Of a DNA stretch of 64,000 nt, positions 36,929 through 46,661 are shown piece after piece. The first letter of the stretch is position 1; each line of letters starts with the position of its first letter. The position numbers and the translations under genes were made by a program. The notes beneath the pieces were generated by a model, which was given only the letters and a program-made list of their open reading frames with translations, did no database searches and was not told the origin of the DNA. Source of the DNA: Oceanobacillus iheyensis HTE831 (lineage in GTDB: Bacteria; Bacillota; Bacilli; Bacillales; Amphibacillaceae); NCBI RefSeq assembly GCF_000011245.1, contig NC_004193.1, positions 1,094,501 to 1,158,500 of the forward strand, in the 5' to 3' direction.

Positions 36929-38632
36929 ATGGAACAACTAAAAAAGAAATTAACGCAAATAGATCGAAAAGGTTATAAAAGTTATAAACAAATACAGGGA
37001 ATGTATACACATCCTTTATTCAAACTCCATATCGATTATGTGCAAGGTGATCCATTTGCTAGTCCATCAAAAATTAGACTTGTGATTAATCATCATAAAC
37101 GGTCAATTGACACAGCTTGGTTAGAAACAGAAGAAAGAAGAACTGCAGTAGAAGATACGTTTGCAAGAGTAATTGATCAAGCAATTAGTCATAATAAAAT
37201 GTCGATAAAAGGCTCAGGAAAAAGTGGATTGATTGCATTTGATGGGCCCGGACAAGAAATTTTGAAACGTTCCGCTGTTTCACTGCAAGAACATACAATC
37301 ACTGTTTGTTTATCAGTAGGCTTACCTGCTCAGGGCAGATCCATTAACGGCAAAGAAGCAATTAAACTCTTTAGCGAAGTATTACCGAATCTTTTAAAAG
37401 AGTCCGTATTTAAAGTCGAAAATGAACAAATAGAAAAAGCAATTATTTTAGCTGATCAACAGTCTCATATTTTGAAAGTAATGAAAGAAAATAAATGGGT
37501 ATCTTTTGTTGCTAATGGCTCCATACTTCCGCGCAGGAGTGGAGTAAGTAATTTACCGCAACATCAAGCTGTGCCATTTCAAAGTCCAAAGGAAAATGAA
37601 GTGGAAATTGACTTACCTCATGGGAAAACAATCAAAGGTATGGCGACTCAGCAAGGAGTTACATTAATTACAGGTGGCGGTTATCACGGTAAAAGTACAC
37701 TGTTGCAAGCAATTGAAAGAGGGGTATATCGTCATACCGCTGGAGATGGACGAGAATTTGTATTAACCGATCCGACAGCGGTCAAGATAAGAGCAGAAGA
37801 TGGAAGGAAAATTTCATCGGTAGATATATCGCCATTTATTTCAAACTTGCCACATGGAAAAGATACGAACAACTTCTCCACAGATGATGCAAGTGGAAGT
37901 ACGTCACAAGCAGCAAATGTAATGGAAGCAATTGAAGTAGGTTCAAATACGTTATTAATTGATGAAGATACAAGTGCAACAAATTTCATGATTAGGGATA
38001 TCCGTATGCAGAAATTGGTTGCTAAAAATAAAGAACCAATAACTCCATTTATTCATCGTATACGTCAACTAGTCGATGATCTAGGGGTATCAGTAATTTT
38101 AGTTACGGGTGGATCAGGTGATTACTTTTCAGTTGCAGACAATGTTATTTTGATGGAAGAGTACATTCCTAGACAAGTAACCAATGAGGCGAAAAAAATC
38201 ATAAATGAAAATCCAATTGAAAATGAAGAAGTTCCATCAAATGAATTTGGTAGAAGTACAAGACGTAAGTTATTACAATCCTCATTTCCAAAGGATGGAG
38301 ATAGGAAATTTAAGATTCAAGCAAAAGGACAATATCAAATTATGTTAGGGAAAACACCTATTCTATTTTCAAATACGGAACAACTTATTGATTCTTCGCA
38401 AACAAGAATGATAGCAGAAATTATACAGTATTTGTATCGATCAACTATTATGGAAAACCGCTCATTTACGGATATTTTGGATTTTATTGAGGTTGAGATG
38501 AATAAAGACTTGGATCAACTCACCCTAAACAAGGGAAAACATCCCGGTGATTTAGCAAAACCCCGCCGTTATGAAATTGCGGCAGTCCTAAATCGTATGC
38601 GTAATGGCAAGTTTGTATTAAATCATATATAG
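36929..38632 (+). CDS. Predicted ABC-class ATPase (COG3044 type)
   Basis: A 567-residue protein with a large N-terminal domain (~1-235), a P-loop in GGGYHGKSTLLQAI, and a Walker-B-like LLIDEDTSATNFM, then VILVTGGSGDY. This matches the widespread but poorly characterised COG3044 ATPases rather than transporters; no membrane helices are present. The function is unknown; a nucleic-acid role is suggested for a trypanosome relative. ATG 36929 follows GGGGGGCG. The queG start is 15 bases downstream. Confidence 0.82.
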   Translation: MEQLKKKLTQIDRKGYKSYKQIQGMYTHPLFKLHIDYVQGDPFASPSKIRLVINHHKRSIDTAWLETEERRTAVEDTFARVIDQAISHNKMSIKGSGKSGLIAFDGPGQEILKRSAVSLQEHTITVCLSVGLPAQGRSINGKEAIKLFSEVLPNLLKESVFKVENEQIEKAIILADQQSHILKVMKENKWVSFVANGSILPRRSGVSNLPQHQAVPFQSPKENEVEIDLPHGKTIKGMATQQGVTLITGGGYHGKSTLLQAIERGVYRHTAGDGREFVLTDPTAVKIRAEDGRKISSVDISPFISNLPHGKDTNNFSTDDASGSTSQAANVMEAIEVGSNTLLIDEDTSATNFMIRDIRMQKLVAKNKEPITPFIHRIRQLVDDLGVSVILVTGGSGDYFSVADNVILMEEYIPRQVTNEAKKIINENPIENEEVPSNEFGRSTRRKLLQSSFPKDGDRKFKIQAKGQYQIMLGKTPILFSNTEQLIDSSQTRMIAEIIQYLYRSTIMENRSFTDILDFIEVEMNKDLDQLTLNKGKHPGDLAKPRRYEIAAVLNRMRNGKFVLNHI

Positions 38633-38647
38633 AAAGGAGGGGGCGTC

Positions 38648-39784
38648 TTGCAAGTAGCTCAATTAAAGGAAGATATTCAATCTTATGCAAAGGAAATCGG
38701 CATTGATAAAATCGGTTTTACGACCGCTGATGTTTTTACAGAATTAAAAGAACGATTACGCAGACAACAGGAACTACAATACCAATCTGGTTTTGAAAAA
38801 GGTTCTATAGAAGAAAGAACCGAACCTAAAAGGTTATTACCAGAAGCGAAATCCATTATTTCTATAGCAGTAGCATATCCACAAAAAATGCATGATGCCC
38901 CCCGAAGTACCAAAGAAGAGAGACGTGGTATTTTCGCGAGGGCTTCATGGGGAATTGATTATCATGTAGCCTTACGCGAACGGTTAAATAAATTGTCAGA
39001 ATATATCCAGACGAAATATCCTGATGCAGTTAACAAAATTATGGTTGATACAGGCGAGTTATCTGATCGGGCAGTTGCGGAGCGGTCGGGTATAGGGTTT
39101 AGTGGGAAAAATACGTCGATTATTACTCCTGAATTTGGTTCATTTGTTTATTTAGGAGAAATGATTACAAACATTCCATTTATACCCGATAGTCCGGTCG
39201 AAGAAAGCTGTGGTGATTGTACAATCTGTATGGATGCTTGTCCAACGGGGGCGTTAGTTCAAGGTGGACAATTAAATGCACAACGATGTATTGCTTTCTT
39301 AACCCAAACGAAAGATTTCCTACCGGATGAGTTTCGTTCAAAAATAGGTAATCGTATATACGGTTGTGACACTTGTCAACAAGTATGTCCTTATAACAGA
39401 GGGATAGATTCTCATTTTCATCAAGAATTAGAGCCCGAACCAGAATCTGCAAAACCGAAGTTAAAACCAATGCTACATCTGTCTAATAAAGAGTTTAAAG
39501 AAAAGTTTGGGTATATGTCTGGGTCTTGGCGCGGTAAAAAACCTTTACAACGAAATGCATTAATTGCCATTGGACACTACAAAGATAAAAGTGCGATTGA
39601 GGATCTGATTAAAGTGATGAATAATGACCCAAGGCCAGTTATACGAGGAACAGCAGCGTGGTCATTAGGGAAAATTGGTTCTCCAAAAGCATATGAAGCA
39701 ATTATTTCAGCTATGGAAAAAGAAACCGATAGTCAAGTTCTTTTTGAAATGGAAAAAGGTTTATCTTTTCAAAAACAATCATAA
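38648..39784 (+). CDS. queG: Epoxyqueuosine reductase
   Basis: QueG performs the last step of queuosine formation in tRNA, reducing epoxyqueuosine with cobalamin and two 4Fe-4S clusters. The cluster cysteines are in CGDCTICMDACPTG and CDTCQQVCPYN. A HEAT-like repeat region forms the last ~70 residues (YKDKSAIEDLIKVMNNDPRPVIRG). The start is TTG with a strong AAAGGAGG. Length is 378 residues. Confidence 0.96.
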   Translation: MQVAQLKEDIQSYAKEIGIDKIGFTTADVFTELKERLRRQQELQYQSGFEKGSIEERTEPKRLLPEAKSIISIAVAYPQKMHDAPRSTKEERRGIFARASWGIDYHVALRERLNKLSEYIQTKYPDAVNKIMVDTGELSDRAVAERSGIGFSGKNTSIITPEFGSFVYLGEMITNIPFIPDSPVEESCGDCTICMDACPTGALVQGGQLNAQRCIAFLTQTKDFLPDEFRSKIGNRIYGCDTCQQVCPYNRGIDSHFHQELEPEPESAKPKLKPMLHLSNKEFKEKFGYMSGSWRGKKPLQRNALIAIGHYKDKSAIEDLIKVMNNDPRPVIRGTAAWSLGKIGSPKAYEAIISAMEKETDSQVLFEMEKGLSFQKQS

Positions 39785-39785
39785 A

Positions 39786-39818
39786 GTGAGATTCCTATTC
39801 TGAAGGAATTCATTTTTT
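39786..39818 (+). terminator. Terminator of queG
   Basis: TGAGATTCCT pairs imperfectly with AGGAATTCA and is followed by six T residues. Confidence 0.7.
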
Positions 39819-40010
39819 CCTTTGCAAAAAAATTATACTCAAAAATTAAGGTCTAATGTAACTTGAACAAAAACGGACATGACGAATAGAGTTAGATAGT
39901 GTGGTATTGTCATGAACCAGTGATTTCAAGTTAATTACATGCCGATTAAACATTTTTTATTAAAATATATCCTCTTCACATACATTGTTATGGGAAGGGG
40001 TGTTTTTTTT

Positions 40011-40868
40011 ATGGAAAGTATAAAAGAATATTGGAGTAGAATGTTCTTAGACAGGCATTCCGAAGAAATTTGGTGGCAAAAGAAACTTGACTTACTTGAA
40101 AAAAGAAATGCAACTATTGTAAAAATAACCGGTGATGGAAAGGTGACGCAAAAACTCCATTATGATGATCGGTCAAATTATGAATATGTGATGCACTTAC
40201 AATTTTTAATAAAACAAAATGAGCGATTTATGTTGGAAGAACAAGTATTACCTTTTTCGTATAGTATTCAGGATCAAACCATTATCAACCATCGTAAACG
40301 TGAAATTGCTATTGAAAAAGCTCCAGAAGATTATTCATTATGGAATTCAAATAATAAGTCACAAAGAATTGAATTCAATCGGTTTGATTATAATCGCCTT
40401 GAGGCTGTGAGATATGCTGAACGATGGTGGAACAGTTATAATCCTGCTTATAGAACATTTGAAGTAGATTGTACCAACTATATTTCACAATGTTTATTTG
40501 CTGGTGGTGCACCAACTTGGGGTGAACCTGTGCGAGAGCGAGGCTGGTGGTACAGCGGAAATTCTTGGAGCTTTAGTTGGGCGGTTGCACATGCAATGCG
40601 CTGGTATTTAAGTGGTTCCCAAAAAGGATTAAAAGGGAAAGAAGTCGAGAGTCCAGAAGAACTGTTGCCAGGTGATGTTATTTGTTATGATTTTGAAGGA
40701 GATAATCGTTGGAATCATACAACTATTGTTGTAACAAAAGATGCGTATGGTATGCCTTTAGTAAATGCACATACGGATAATAGTCGTCATCGGTATTGGT
40801 CGTATGAAGATTCTACGGCATACACACCAGAAATCCAGTACAAATTTTTTCGAATTGGTGAAAATTAG
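40011..40868 (+). CDS. Amidase-like domain protein (Amidase_6 family)
   Basis: A 285-residue protein. The C-terminal half has DCTNYISQCLFAGGAP (probable catalytic cysteine), PGDVICYDF and WNHTTIVV (histidine), the PF12671-type amidase pattern related to NlpC/P60-like peptidases. The N-terminal half is charged and unrecognised. ATG 40011 follows GGAAGGGGTG; the longer ORF upstream would add a hydrophobic stretch but has no ribosome site. A cell-wall or peptide substrate is likely but unproven. Confidence 0.8.
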   Translation: MESIKEYWSRMFLDRHSEEIWWQKKLDLLEKRNATIVKITGDGKVTQKLHYDDRSNYEYVMHLQFLIKQNERFMLEEQVLPFSYSIQDQTIINHRKREIAIEKAPEDYSLWNSNNKSQRIEFNRFDYNRLEAVRYAERWWNSYNPAYRTFEVDCTNYISQCLFAGGAPTWGEPVRERGWWYSGNSWSFSWAVAHAMRWYLSGSQKGLKGKEVESPEELLPGDVICYDFEGDNRWNHTTIVVTKDAYGMPLVNAHTDNSRHRYWSYEDSTAYTPEIQYKFFRIGEN

Positions 40869-40911
40869 TGTATAATGTATAAGGTTACTAAAGAAGAAGG
40901 AGAAATGAGTT

Positions 40912-41385
40912 TTGAGTGTGCATGTTGTTTTATTTGAACCAGAAATCCCAGCTAATACGGGAAATATAGGCAGAACATGTCTTGCAACAGGGGTTACACT
41001 CCATCTAATCCATCCACTTGGCTTCTCTACAGATAGTAAAATGGTACGAAGAGCTGGATTGGATTATTGGGAGCATGTAGATGTTCGAGAATATCAATCA
41101 ATAGAAGACCTTTATGAAACATACCCAGATGCTGGATTTTATTATATTGAGAACTTTGGAACCAAACATTATACTGACTTTGATTTTAGTGATTCGGACA
41201 TGGATCAATTCTTTGTTTTTGGAAAAGAGTCCACAGGTATACCCAAAGAATTGCTGATAGGAAAAGAAGACCAATGTCTGCGAATTCATATGAATGATAA
41301 AGTAAGATCACTAAACTTATCTAATACTTCAGCAATAATTATTTATGAAGTATTAAGGCAACAAGGCTTTCCTAATTTATATTAA
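40912..41385 (+). CDS. trmL: tRNA (cytidine/uridine-34-2'-O)-methyltransferase
   Basis: A 157-residue SPOUT methyltransferase with EPEIPANTGNIGRTC, the FGKESTGIPKELL SAM-knot segment and LNLSNTSAIIIYE. TrmL methylates the wobble base of tRNA-Leu. The start is TTG after AAGAAGGAG. It is a single gene with its own terminator. Confidence 0.95.
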   Translation: MSVHVVLFEPEIPANTGNIGRTCLATGVTLHLIHPLGFSTDSKMVRRAGLDYWEHVDVREYQSIEDLYETYPDAGFYYIENFGTKHYTDFDFSDSDMDQFFVFGKESTGIPKELLIGKEDQCLRIHMNDKVRSLNLSNTSAIIIYEVLRQQGFPNLY

Positions 41386-41390
41386 TATGT

Positions 41391-41420
41391 ATCCTACTTC
41401 GTAATGGAGTAGGTTTTTTG
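41391..41420 (+). terminator. Terminator of trmL
   Basis: CCTACTTC pairs with GGAGTAGG around GTAAT, followed by TTTTTT. Confidence 0.9.
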
Positions 41421-41474
41421 TTACCTACCAAAAAAGGGGGGGCAAATAGATGAAAGAAGTTAGAAGGAGCCCCT

Positions 41475-41769
41475 TTGAAATTCAAAAATCGATTTTCTGT
41501 GTGAGATGTAGGTTTTCCTACTCCTGAGGGAAGAGGGCTGAAGTGAGGAGGCTGGGACATAAAAAAGTTCTGGTCAAAAGACGGATGAATGCTAGAATAA
41601 GTGTAAGAAATATACGTAGACTCCCATGGGAAAAAGGCCTAGTAGAGGCCCCAGGAATACGGAGTATCCGGAGGCTCATCAGCCGCCCATGGAAAGCGCA
41701 GTATATTTCTGAAGTGGGTTCAAAAGCAAATCATTCGGTTTATCGAGTAAATACTTTTGTCCCAACCTC
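41475..41769. repeat. Palindromic intergenic repeat, full copy
   Basis: The core 41548-41769 has terminal inverted repeats GAGGCTGGGACA / TGTCCCAACCTC. It has nested arms AGAAATATAC...CCCATGGG and CCCATGG...GTATATTTCT, so the whole unit folds on itself. The outer flank 41475-41505 is shared with the decayed inverted copy at 6262-6425. I recall similar GACTCC-type palindromes in many Bacillaceae intergenic regions. The 95-codon ORF across it lacks a ribosome site. Confidence 0.8.
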
Positions 41770-41777
41770 TAACAAAA

Positions 41778-41882
41778 TTAATATTGATCTTCTTTTGGTA
41801 CCCCTGATTTTGCTTCATATCCTGAAGTAAACATAGAAACAACGAATGTTACAATAACTCCCATTAATAGAGCGAGTTTCAT
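41778..41882 (-). CDS. 34-residue membrane peptide (unlisted small gene)
   Basis: On the minus strand, an excellent ribosome site (GGGAGGAAATAATA) precedes an ATG opening MKLALLMGVIVTFVVSMFTS, one membrane helix, then a short hydrophilic tail with K, E and D. The stop lies 8 bases from the end of the palindromic repeat, whose arms could serve as its terminator. I do not recognise a family. Confidence 0.6.
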   Translation of the reverse strand: MKLALLMGVIVTFVVSMFTSGYEAKSGVPKEDQY

Positions 41883-42158
41883 TATTATTTCCTCCCTTGT
41901 AGACATACTATCTAGGCTTATTTCTCACTAGTATGCCCTTATTATAGCGAAAAAAATCCAGATTGTGAACTGGGCAGTTTGAATGTGTGTCGTTATTTCA
42001 GAAAAAATAATGTCGATAAATTGTTCAAAACATTTCTTGAATTGTTGTATCCTCTGTGAAAATCATGTATATTAGTTGATGAATAGAGAAACGAACTCTA
42101 TAATGGTTTTGAACCGTTTTCATAACGGATAAGTTAACTTCTAATGGGGGTATCAGTC
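41883..42158. promoter_or_regulatory. Promoter region of odhAB
   Basis: TTGTAT (42045-42050) and TATATT (42068-42073) are 17 bases apart, giving a leader of about 80 bases before odhA. An upstream promoter for the minus-strand peptide presumably also lies here. No clear operator was recognised. Confidence 0.6.
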
Positions 42159-45020
42159 GTGGCAGAAAATGCAGAATCTGCGGAAAGATTTTGGGGGCAG
42201 TTTCACGGACAAAACACGGGGTATTTGGAACAACAATTTGAGTTGTACAAAGAAGATCCGGAATTAGTTGAATCTTCTATCAGAACAATATTTGATACAC
42301 ATGGAGCTCCATCTTGGCTTTCTTCTACCGAGAATGTAAAATCTGTATCCAATGCATCTGATTTTGATGTAACCAAATTAACCTCAGCAATCAGACTTGT
42401 TGAGGCTATTCGTCGTTACGGACACACAGATGCAGACATATATCCAGTTGGTGGATATAAGGGTGATCGTTCTAAAATGTTGGATTTATCAACATATAAT
42501 TTAAAAGAGCAGGATTTAGAGAAGATTCCTGCATCTTGGATTTGGGAGAAGCAAGCTCCTGGAGTAGCAACAGCTTTAGATGTGGTTAATCAGTTGAAAA
42601 AGTATTATACTGGTACGATTACATTTGAATATGACCATGTTAATAATGATGAAGAACGTAAATGGTTATTTGATTTAATTGAAGAAGGAAATGCAAGACT
42701 AGATCCAAGTGATGATGAGAGAAAAAAGATTCTTCAACGATTAGCCGATGTAGAAGGTTTTGAAAAGTTTCTTCATAAAACCTTTGTCGGTCAAAAGCGC
42801 TTTTCCATTGAAGGTTTAGAATCAATGGTGCCAATGATTGATCATATTGTTCAATATTCGAACCAAGATAGTATTGAACACGTCATGATGGGAATGGCGC
42901 ATCGTGGGAGATTATCTGTATTAGCGAATGTTTTAGGTAAACCATATGATAAGATTTTTTCGGAGTTTAACTACACGAAAGAAAAGGAATTAATGCCTTC
43001 TGAAGGGTCCAGAGCAATCAATTATGGATGGACTGGAGATGTTAAGTATCATTATGGTGCAGAAAAAGAAGTTGAATTTGGCAATAAAGGCCAAACGAGA
43101 ATTACTTTAGCGCATAATCCATCCCATCTTGAGTTTGTTAATCCAGTAGTTGAAGGATTTACGAGAGCTGCTCAAGATGATAGAAGTGAAAAAGGTTATC
43201 CGAAGCAAGTTACCAATAAGGCTGTTTCTGTATTAATTCATGGAGATGCTGCATTTATTGGCGAGGGTGTTGTTGCGGAAACGCTTAATTTAAGTGGATT
43301 ACCTGGGTATTCTACTGGAGGAACCTTGCATATTATTGCAAATAACCTTCTTGGATATACAACAGATCGTGAAGATGGTAGGTCTACAAGGTACGCGAGT
43401 GATTTGGCGAAAGGGTTTGAAATTCCGGTTATCCGCGTTAATGCAGATGATCCGATTTCATGCATCTCAGCTATAAAAATAGCATATGAGTATCGTCAAA
43501 AGTTCCAGAAAGATTTTCTGATTGACTTAGTTGGCTATCGTCGTTACGGACATAATGAAATGGATGAACCTCGTACTACACAACCAAGTCTTTATCAGCA
43601 AATTGATGACCATCCATCTGTTGCATCGCTGTTTGGAAAAGGAATGGAAGAAAAAGGTATCCTTCAAGAGGGTGGATTTGAAGAAGTAAAAAGCGCTGTC
43701 GAGAAAAAACTGACTGACATTTATAAAGGAATGACAGAAAGTGAAATTGGAGAACCAGAAGCGAAGTTAATGCCACAAGTGTTAACTAATGGTTTAGATC
43801 AATTTACGACCGCGATTGATTTAGCTACATTAAAATCGATTAATGAGGAATTATTAGAGCGTCCGGAAGGTTTTAAAGGATTCAAGAAAACAGAACGAAT
43901 TCTTCAGCGCAGAAAAGATGCATTGGAGGAAGGAAATAAAGCAGACTGGGGTACAGGTGAAGCTTTAGCTTTTGCATCTATTCTAAAAGAAGGTACACCA
44001 ATTCGATTAACAGGACAGGATACCGAACGTGGTACATTTGCACATCGTCATATTGTATTGCATGATGTAGAAACTGGGGAGAAATACAGCCCACTACATG
44101 GATTATCGGATGTTGAAGCATCTTTTGATGTGCGTAACAGTCCTTTATCTGAAGCTGGTGTATTAGGATTTGAATATGGGTATAGCGTCCAATCACCAGA
44201 TACACTAGTTATTTGGGAAGCTCAATTTGGTGATTTTGCGAATGCAGGTCAGGTTATCTTTGACCAATTTATTTCTTCTGCTCGTGCAAAATGGGGCGAG
44301 AAATCAAATATGGTTTTACTTCTACCTCACGGGTACGAAGGACAAGGACCAGAACACTCTAGTGCAAGATTAGAACGTTTCTTACAAATGGCGGCTGAAA
44401 ATAACTGGATAGTAGCAAATGTGACTTCATCCGCACAATTATTCCATATTCTTAGACGTCAAGCAGCAATGAGAGATCGTGATGAAGCTAGACCATTAGT
44501 ATTAATGACTCCAAAAAGCAGTCTCATCCGTCATCCTCGTATGGGGGCGACTGCCGAGGAATTTACAGATGGTGGTTTCTTAGCATTACGAGATCAACCA
44601 GGATTTGAAGCGAACCGAGAAAAAGTAACGCGTCTTGTCGTTGGTAGTGGAAAAATGATGATAGATATAGAAGAAGCGATGGATGATTCAGATGAAACAT
44701 ATGATTGGTTACAAATAAAAAGAGTGGAACAAATATATCCATTCCCTAAAAAAGCATTGGAAGAAGAAATAAAGCAGCTTCCAAACTTGAAAGAGATCGT
44801 ATGGGTACAAGAGGAACCGAAAAATATGGGTGCATGGAATTTTGTTGATGATTATCTACGAGAGTTATTGAATGAAGATCAGAAACTTAAAGTAATAAGT
44901 AGACCAGATCGTTCAGCACCAGCTGGAGGTATTCCGACTGTACACAAAACGGCTCAAAATAAAATTATCAAACAAGCATTGAATCAATCTGAAGGAGGAA
45001 AATCCAGTGCAGGAAATTAA
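42159..45020 (+). CDS. odhA: 2-oxoglutarate dehydrogenase E1
   Basis: This thiamine-diphosphate decarboxylase is the first component of the TCA-cycle 2-oxoglutarate complex. [17 protein letters not shown] and the C-terminal transketolase half with [12 protein letters not shown] are conserved. The length of 953 residues is usual. GTG 42159 is chosen because GGGGGT lies 7 bases before it; the ATG at 42144 would itself be part of that site. It overlaps odhB by 14 bases. OdhC is presumably encoded elsewhere. Confidence 0.95.
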   Translation: MAENAESAERFWGQFHGQNTGYLEQQFELYKEDPELVESSIRTIFDTHGAPSWLSSTENVKSVSNASDFDVTKLTSAIRLVEAIRRYGHTDADIYPVGGYKGDRSKMLDLSTYNLKEQDLEKIPASWIWEKQAPGVATALDVVNQLKKYYTGTITFEYDHVNNDEERKWLFDLIEEGNARLDPSDDERKKILQRLADVEGFEKFLHKTFVGQKRFSIEGLESMVPMIDHIVQYSNQDSIEHVMMGMAHRGRLSVLANVLGKPYDKIFSEFNYTKEKELMPSEGSRAINYGWTGDVKYHYGAEKEVEFGNKGQTRITLAHNPSHLEFVNPVVEGFTRAAQDDRSEKGYPKQVTNKAVSVLIHGDAAFIGEGVVAETLNLSGLPGYSTGGTLHIIANNLLGYTTDREDGRSTRYASDLAKGFEIPVIRVNADDPISCISAIKIAYEYRQKFQKDFLIDLVGYRRYGHNEMDEPRTTQPSLYQQIDDHPSVASLFGKGMEEKGILQEGGFEEVKSAVEKKLTDIYKGMTESEIGEPEAKLMPQVLTNGLDQFTTAIDLATLKSINEELLERPEGFKGFKKTERILQRRKDALEEGNKADWGTGEALAFASILKEGTPIRLTGQDTERGTFAHRHIVLHDVETGEKYSPLHGLSDVEASFDVRNSPLSEAGVLGFEYGYSVQSPDTLVIWEAQFGDFANAGQVIFDQFISSARAKWGEKSNMVLLLPHGYEGQGPEHSSARLERFLQMAAENNWIVANVTSSAQLFHILRRQAAMRDRDEARPLVLMTPKSSLIRHPRMGATAEEFTDGGFLALRDQPGFEANREKVTRLVVGSGKMMIDIEEAMDDSDETYDWLQIKRVEQIYPFPKKALEEEIKQLPNLKEIVWVQEEPKNMGAWNFVDDYLRELLNEDQKLKVISRPDRSAPAGGIPTVHKTAQNKIIKQALNQSEGGKSSAGN

Positions 45021-46275
45021 AATCCCAGAATTAGCAGAATCCATTACAGAAGGTACAATAGCAGAATGGCTTGTCAAAAAAGGTGACAAAGTTGAAAAAG
45101 GTGATCCAGTAGTAGAATTAGAGACGGATAAAGTAAATGTAGAAGTAAATGCAGAATTTTCCGGAGTCATCACTGAAATTATTAGTGAAGAGGGTGATGA
45201 TGTAACTGTTGGAGATACGATAGCTAAGTTAGATGAAAATGGTGAAGCTGGTTCCAATTCAGATGAATCAGAACCTAAAGAAGAACCTAAACAAGAAGAA
45301 AAGCAAGAAGACGATAAGAAGAAAGCGTCTGAAACAGAAACTTCCAAGGGAGCGGAAACCAAGTCTGAAAGTAATGGAGAAGTGATCGCATCTCCTGCAG
45401 CTAGAAAACGAGCACGTGAATTAAATATTGATTTAAGCAGTGTTCAATCACGTGACCCATTAGGACGTGTACGCACAGAAGATGTTGAAGCACAAGCACA
45501 GGCGAATAAACAACCTGCCGAGAAGAAACAAGAGAAAAAAGATGCTCCAAAATCGGAGAAAACGGAGTTTGACAAACCGGTAGAAAGAGTGAAAATGACT
45601 CGTCGCCGTCAAACAATCGCAAAAAATCTTGTAGAAGTACAGCATAATACGGCAATGCTAACTACTTTTAACGAAGTAGATATGACAGCGGTTATGGAAT
45701 TACGAAAACAACGTAAAGATAAATTCTTAGACAAAAATGGCGTTAAGTTAGGATTCATGTCCTTCTTTACAAAAGCGGTTGTAGGGGCTCTAAAAGAATT
45801 CCCATTATTAAATGCTGAAATTCAGGGAAATGAATTAGTCATTAAGAAATTCTATGACATCGGTATTGCTGTCTCCACGGATGATGGACTTGTAGTGCCA
45901 GTAGTCAGAGATGCAGACCGTAAAGATTTTGCTGGGATTGAGCAAGATATTAACGATTTAGGCATAAAAGCACGAGATAATAAATTGACGTTAAAAGACT
46001 TGCAAGGTGGATCATTTACGATTACAAACGGAGGGACATTTGGTTCCATGATGTCTACACCAATCTTAAATGCACCTCAAGTAGGTATCTTAGGAATGCA
46101 CAATATAGTAAAACGTGCAATGGTAATGCCAGATGATTCTATTGAAGTTCGTCCTATGATGTACTTGGCTCTATCTTATGACCACCGTATTGTCGACGGT
46201 AAGGAAGCTGTACAATTCCTTGTTCGAATTAAGCAAATGTTAGAAGATCCATATGATCTTTTACTTGAAGGTTAA
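45007..46275 (+). CDS. odhB: Dihydrolipoamide succinyltransferase (E2)
   Basis: Domain order: lipoyl ([11 protein letters not shown], lipoylated lysine at ~42), a ~50-residue E/K/S-rich linker, E3-binding domain ([15 protein letters not shown]), second linker, and catalytic domain ending in YDHRIVDG with the active histidine. GTG 45007 after GAAGGAGG is the start, overlapping odhA. Length is 422 residues. Confidence 0.96.
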   Translation: MQEIKIPELAESITEGTIAEWLVKKGDKVEKGDPVVELETDKVNVEVNAEFSGVITEIISEEGDDVTVGDTIAKLDENGEAGSNSDESEPKEEPKQEEKQEDDKKKASETETSKGAETKSESNGEVIASPAARKRARELNIDLSSVQSRDPLGRVRTEDVEAQAQANKQPAEKKQEKKDAPKSEKTEFDKPVERVKMTRRRQTIAKNLVEVQHNTAMLTTFNEVDMTAVMELRKQRKDKFLDKNGVKLGFMSFFTKAVVGALKEFPLLNAEIQGNELVIKKFYDIGIAVSTDDGLVVPVVRDADRKDFAGIEQDINDLGIKARDNKLTLKDLQGGSFTITNGGTFGSMMSTPILNAPQVGILGMHNIVKRAMVMPDDSIEVRPMMYLALSYDHRIVDGKEAVQFLVRIKQMLEDPYDLLLEG

Positions 46276-46295
46276 TATAAATAATAGTTATTTAG

Positions 46296-46328
46296 AAAAA
46301 CAGGGTTATAGATATGACCCTGTTTTTC
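46296..46328 (+). terminator. Terminator of odhAB
   Basis: AAAAACAGGGT pairs with ACCCTGTTTTT around a 10-base loop. Confidence 0.92.
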
Positions 46329-46661
46329 TGTGTTAGATAAATAAAAATGGAATTTATTACCTGATGCAAGCGCCTTTGAGCTTAAACACTAGATTGTCAT
46401 ATTTTTGATAAATTTAATGATTAAATTCACTTATTTTTGTTGAAATTAGTCGGCAGAACGAATATTATAGTACTTGCTGGATACATTATTGACATGATAT
46501 GAATCAATTCTTTGTATAAAAGATTATAAAAACGTTATCATTTTTGAAAATTAAGAAATTAAAAATGGTAATATATTTTTTGTTTCTTTAACTTGTCATA
46601 CGTCATACATGTTAATAGATAAAATGGTATTTATACCTAAAACGAATAAAGGAGGCTAACC
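46329..46661. promoter_or_regulatory. Upstream region of the nucleoside transporter with a cre-like site
   Basis: TAAAAACGTTATCA (46527-46540) matches the CcpA cre consensus TGWNANCGNTNWCA except for one base. TTGACA at 46489-46494 has a possible -10 (TATAAA at 46515) at a long 20-base spacing. Carbon-catabolite control of nucleoside uptake would fit, but the site is unproven. Confidence 0.4.

Noticed and set aside
41450..41527. 25-codon ORF with a GGGGGGG stretch before its ATG
   Set aside because: It lies in the flank of the palindromic repeat, with composition and a match to the decayed copy that argue against coding.
41543..41830. 95-codon ORF
   Set aside because: It covers the palindromic repeat and has no ribosome site; its frame is not kept in the decayed copy at 6.3 kb.
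44913..45362. 149-codon antisense ORF opposite odhB, Ser/Ser-Pro-rich
   Set aside because: It is a frame shadow of the Glu/Lys-rich lipoyl linker of odhB; no start site, and the plus-strand gene is certain.
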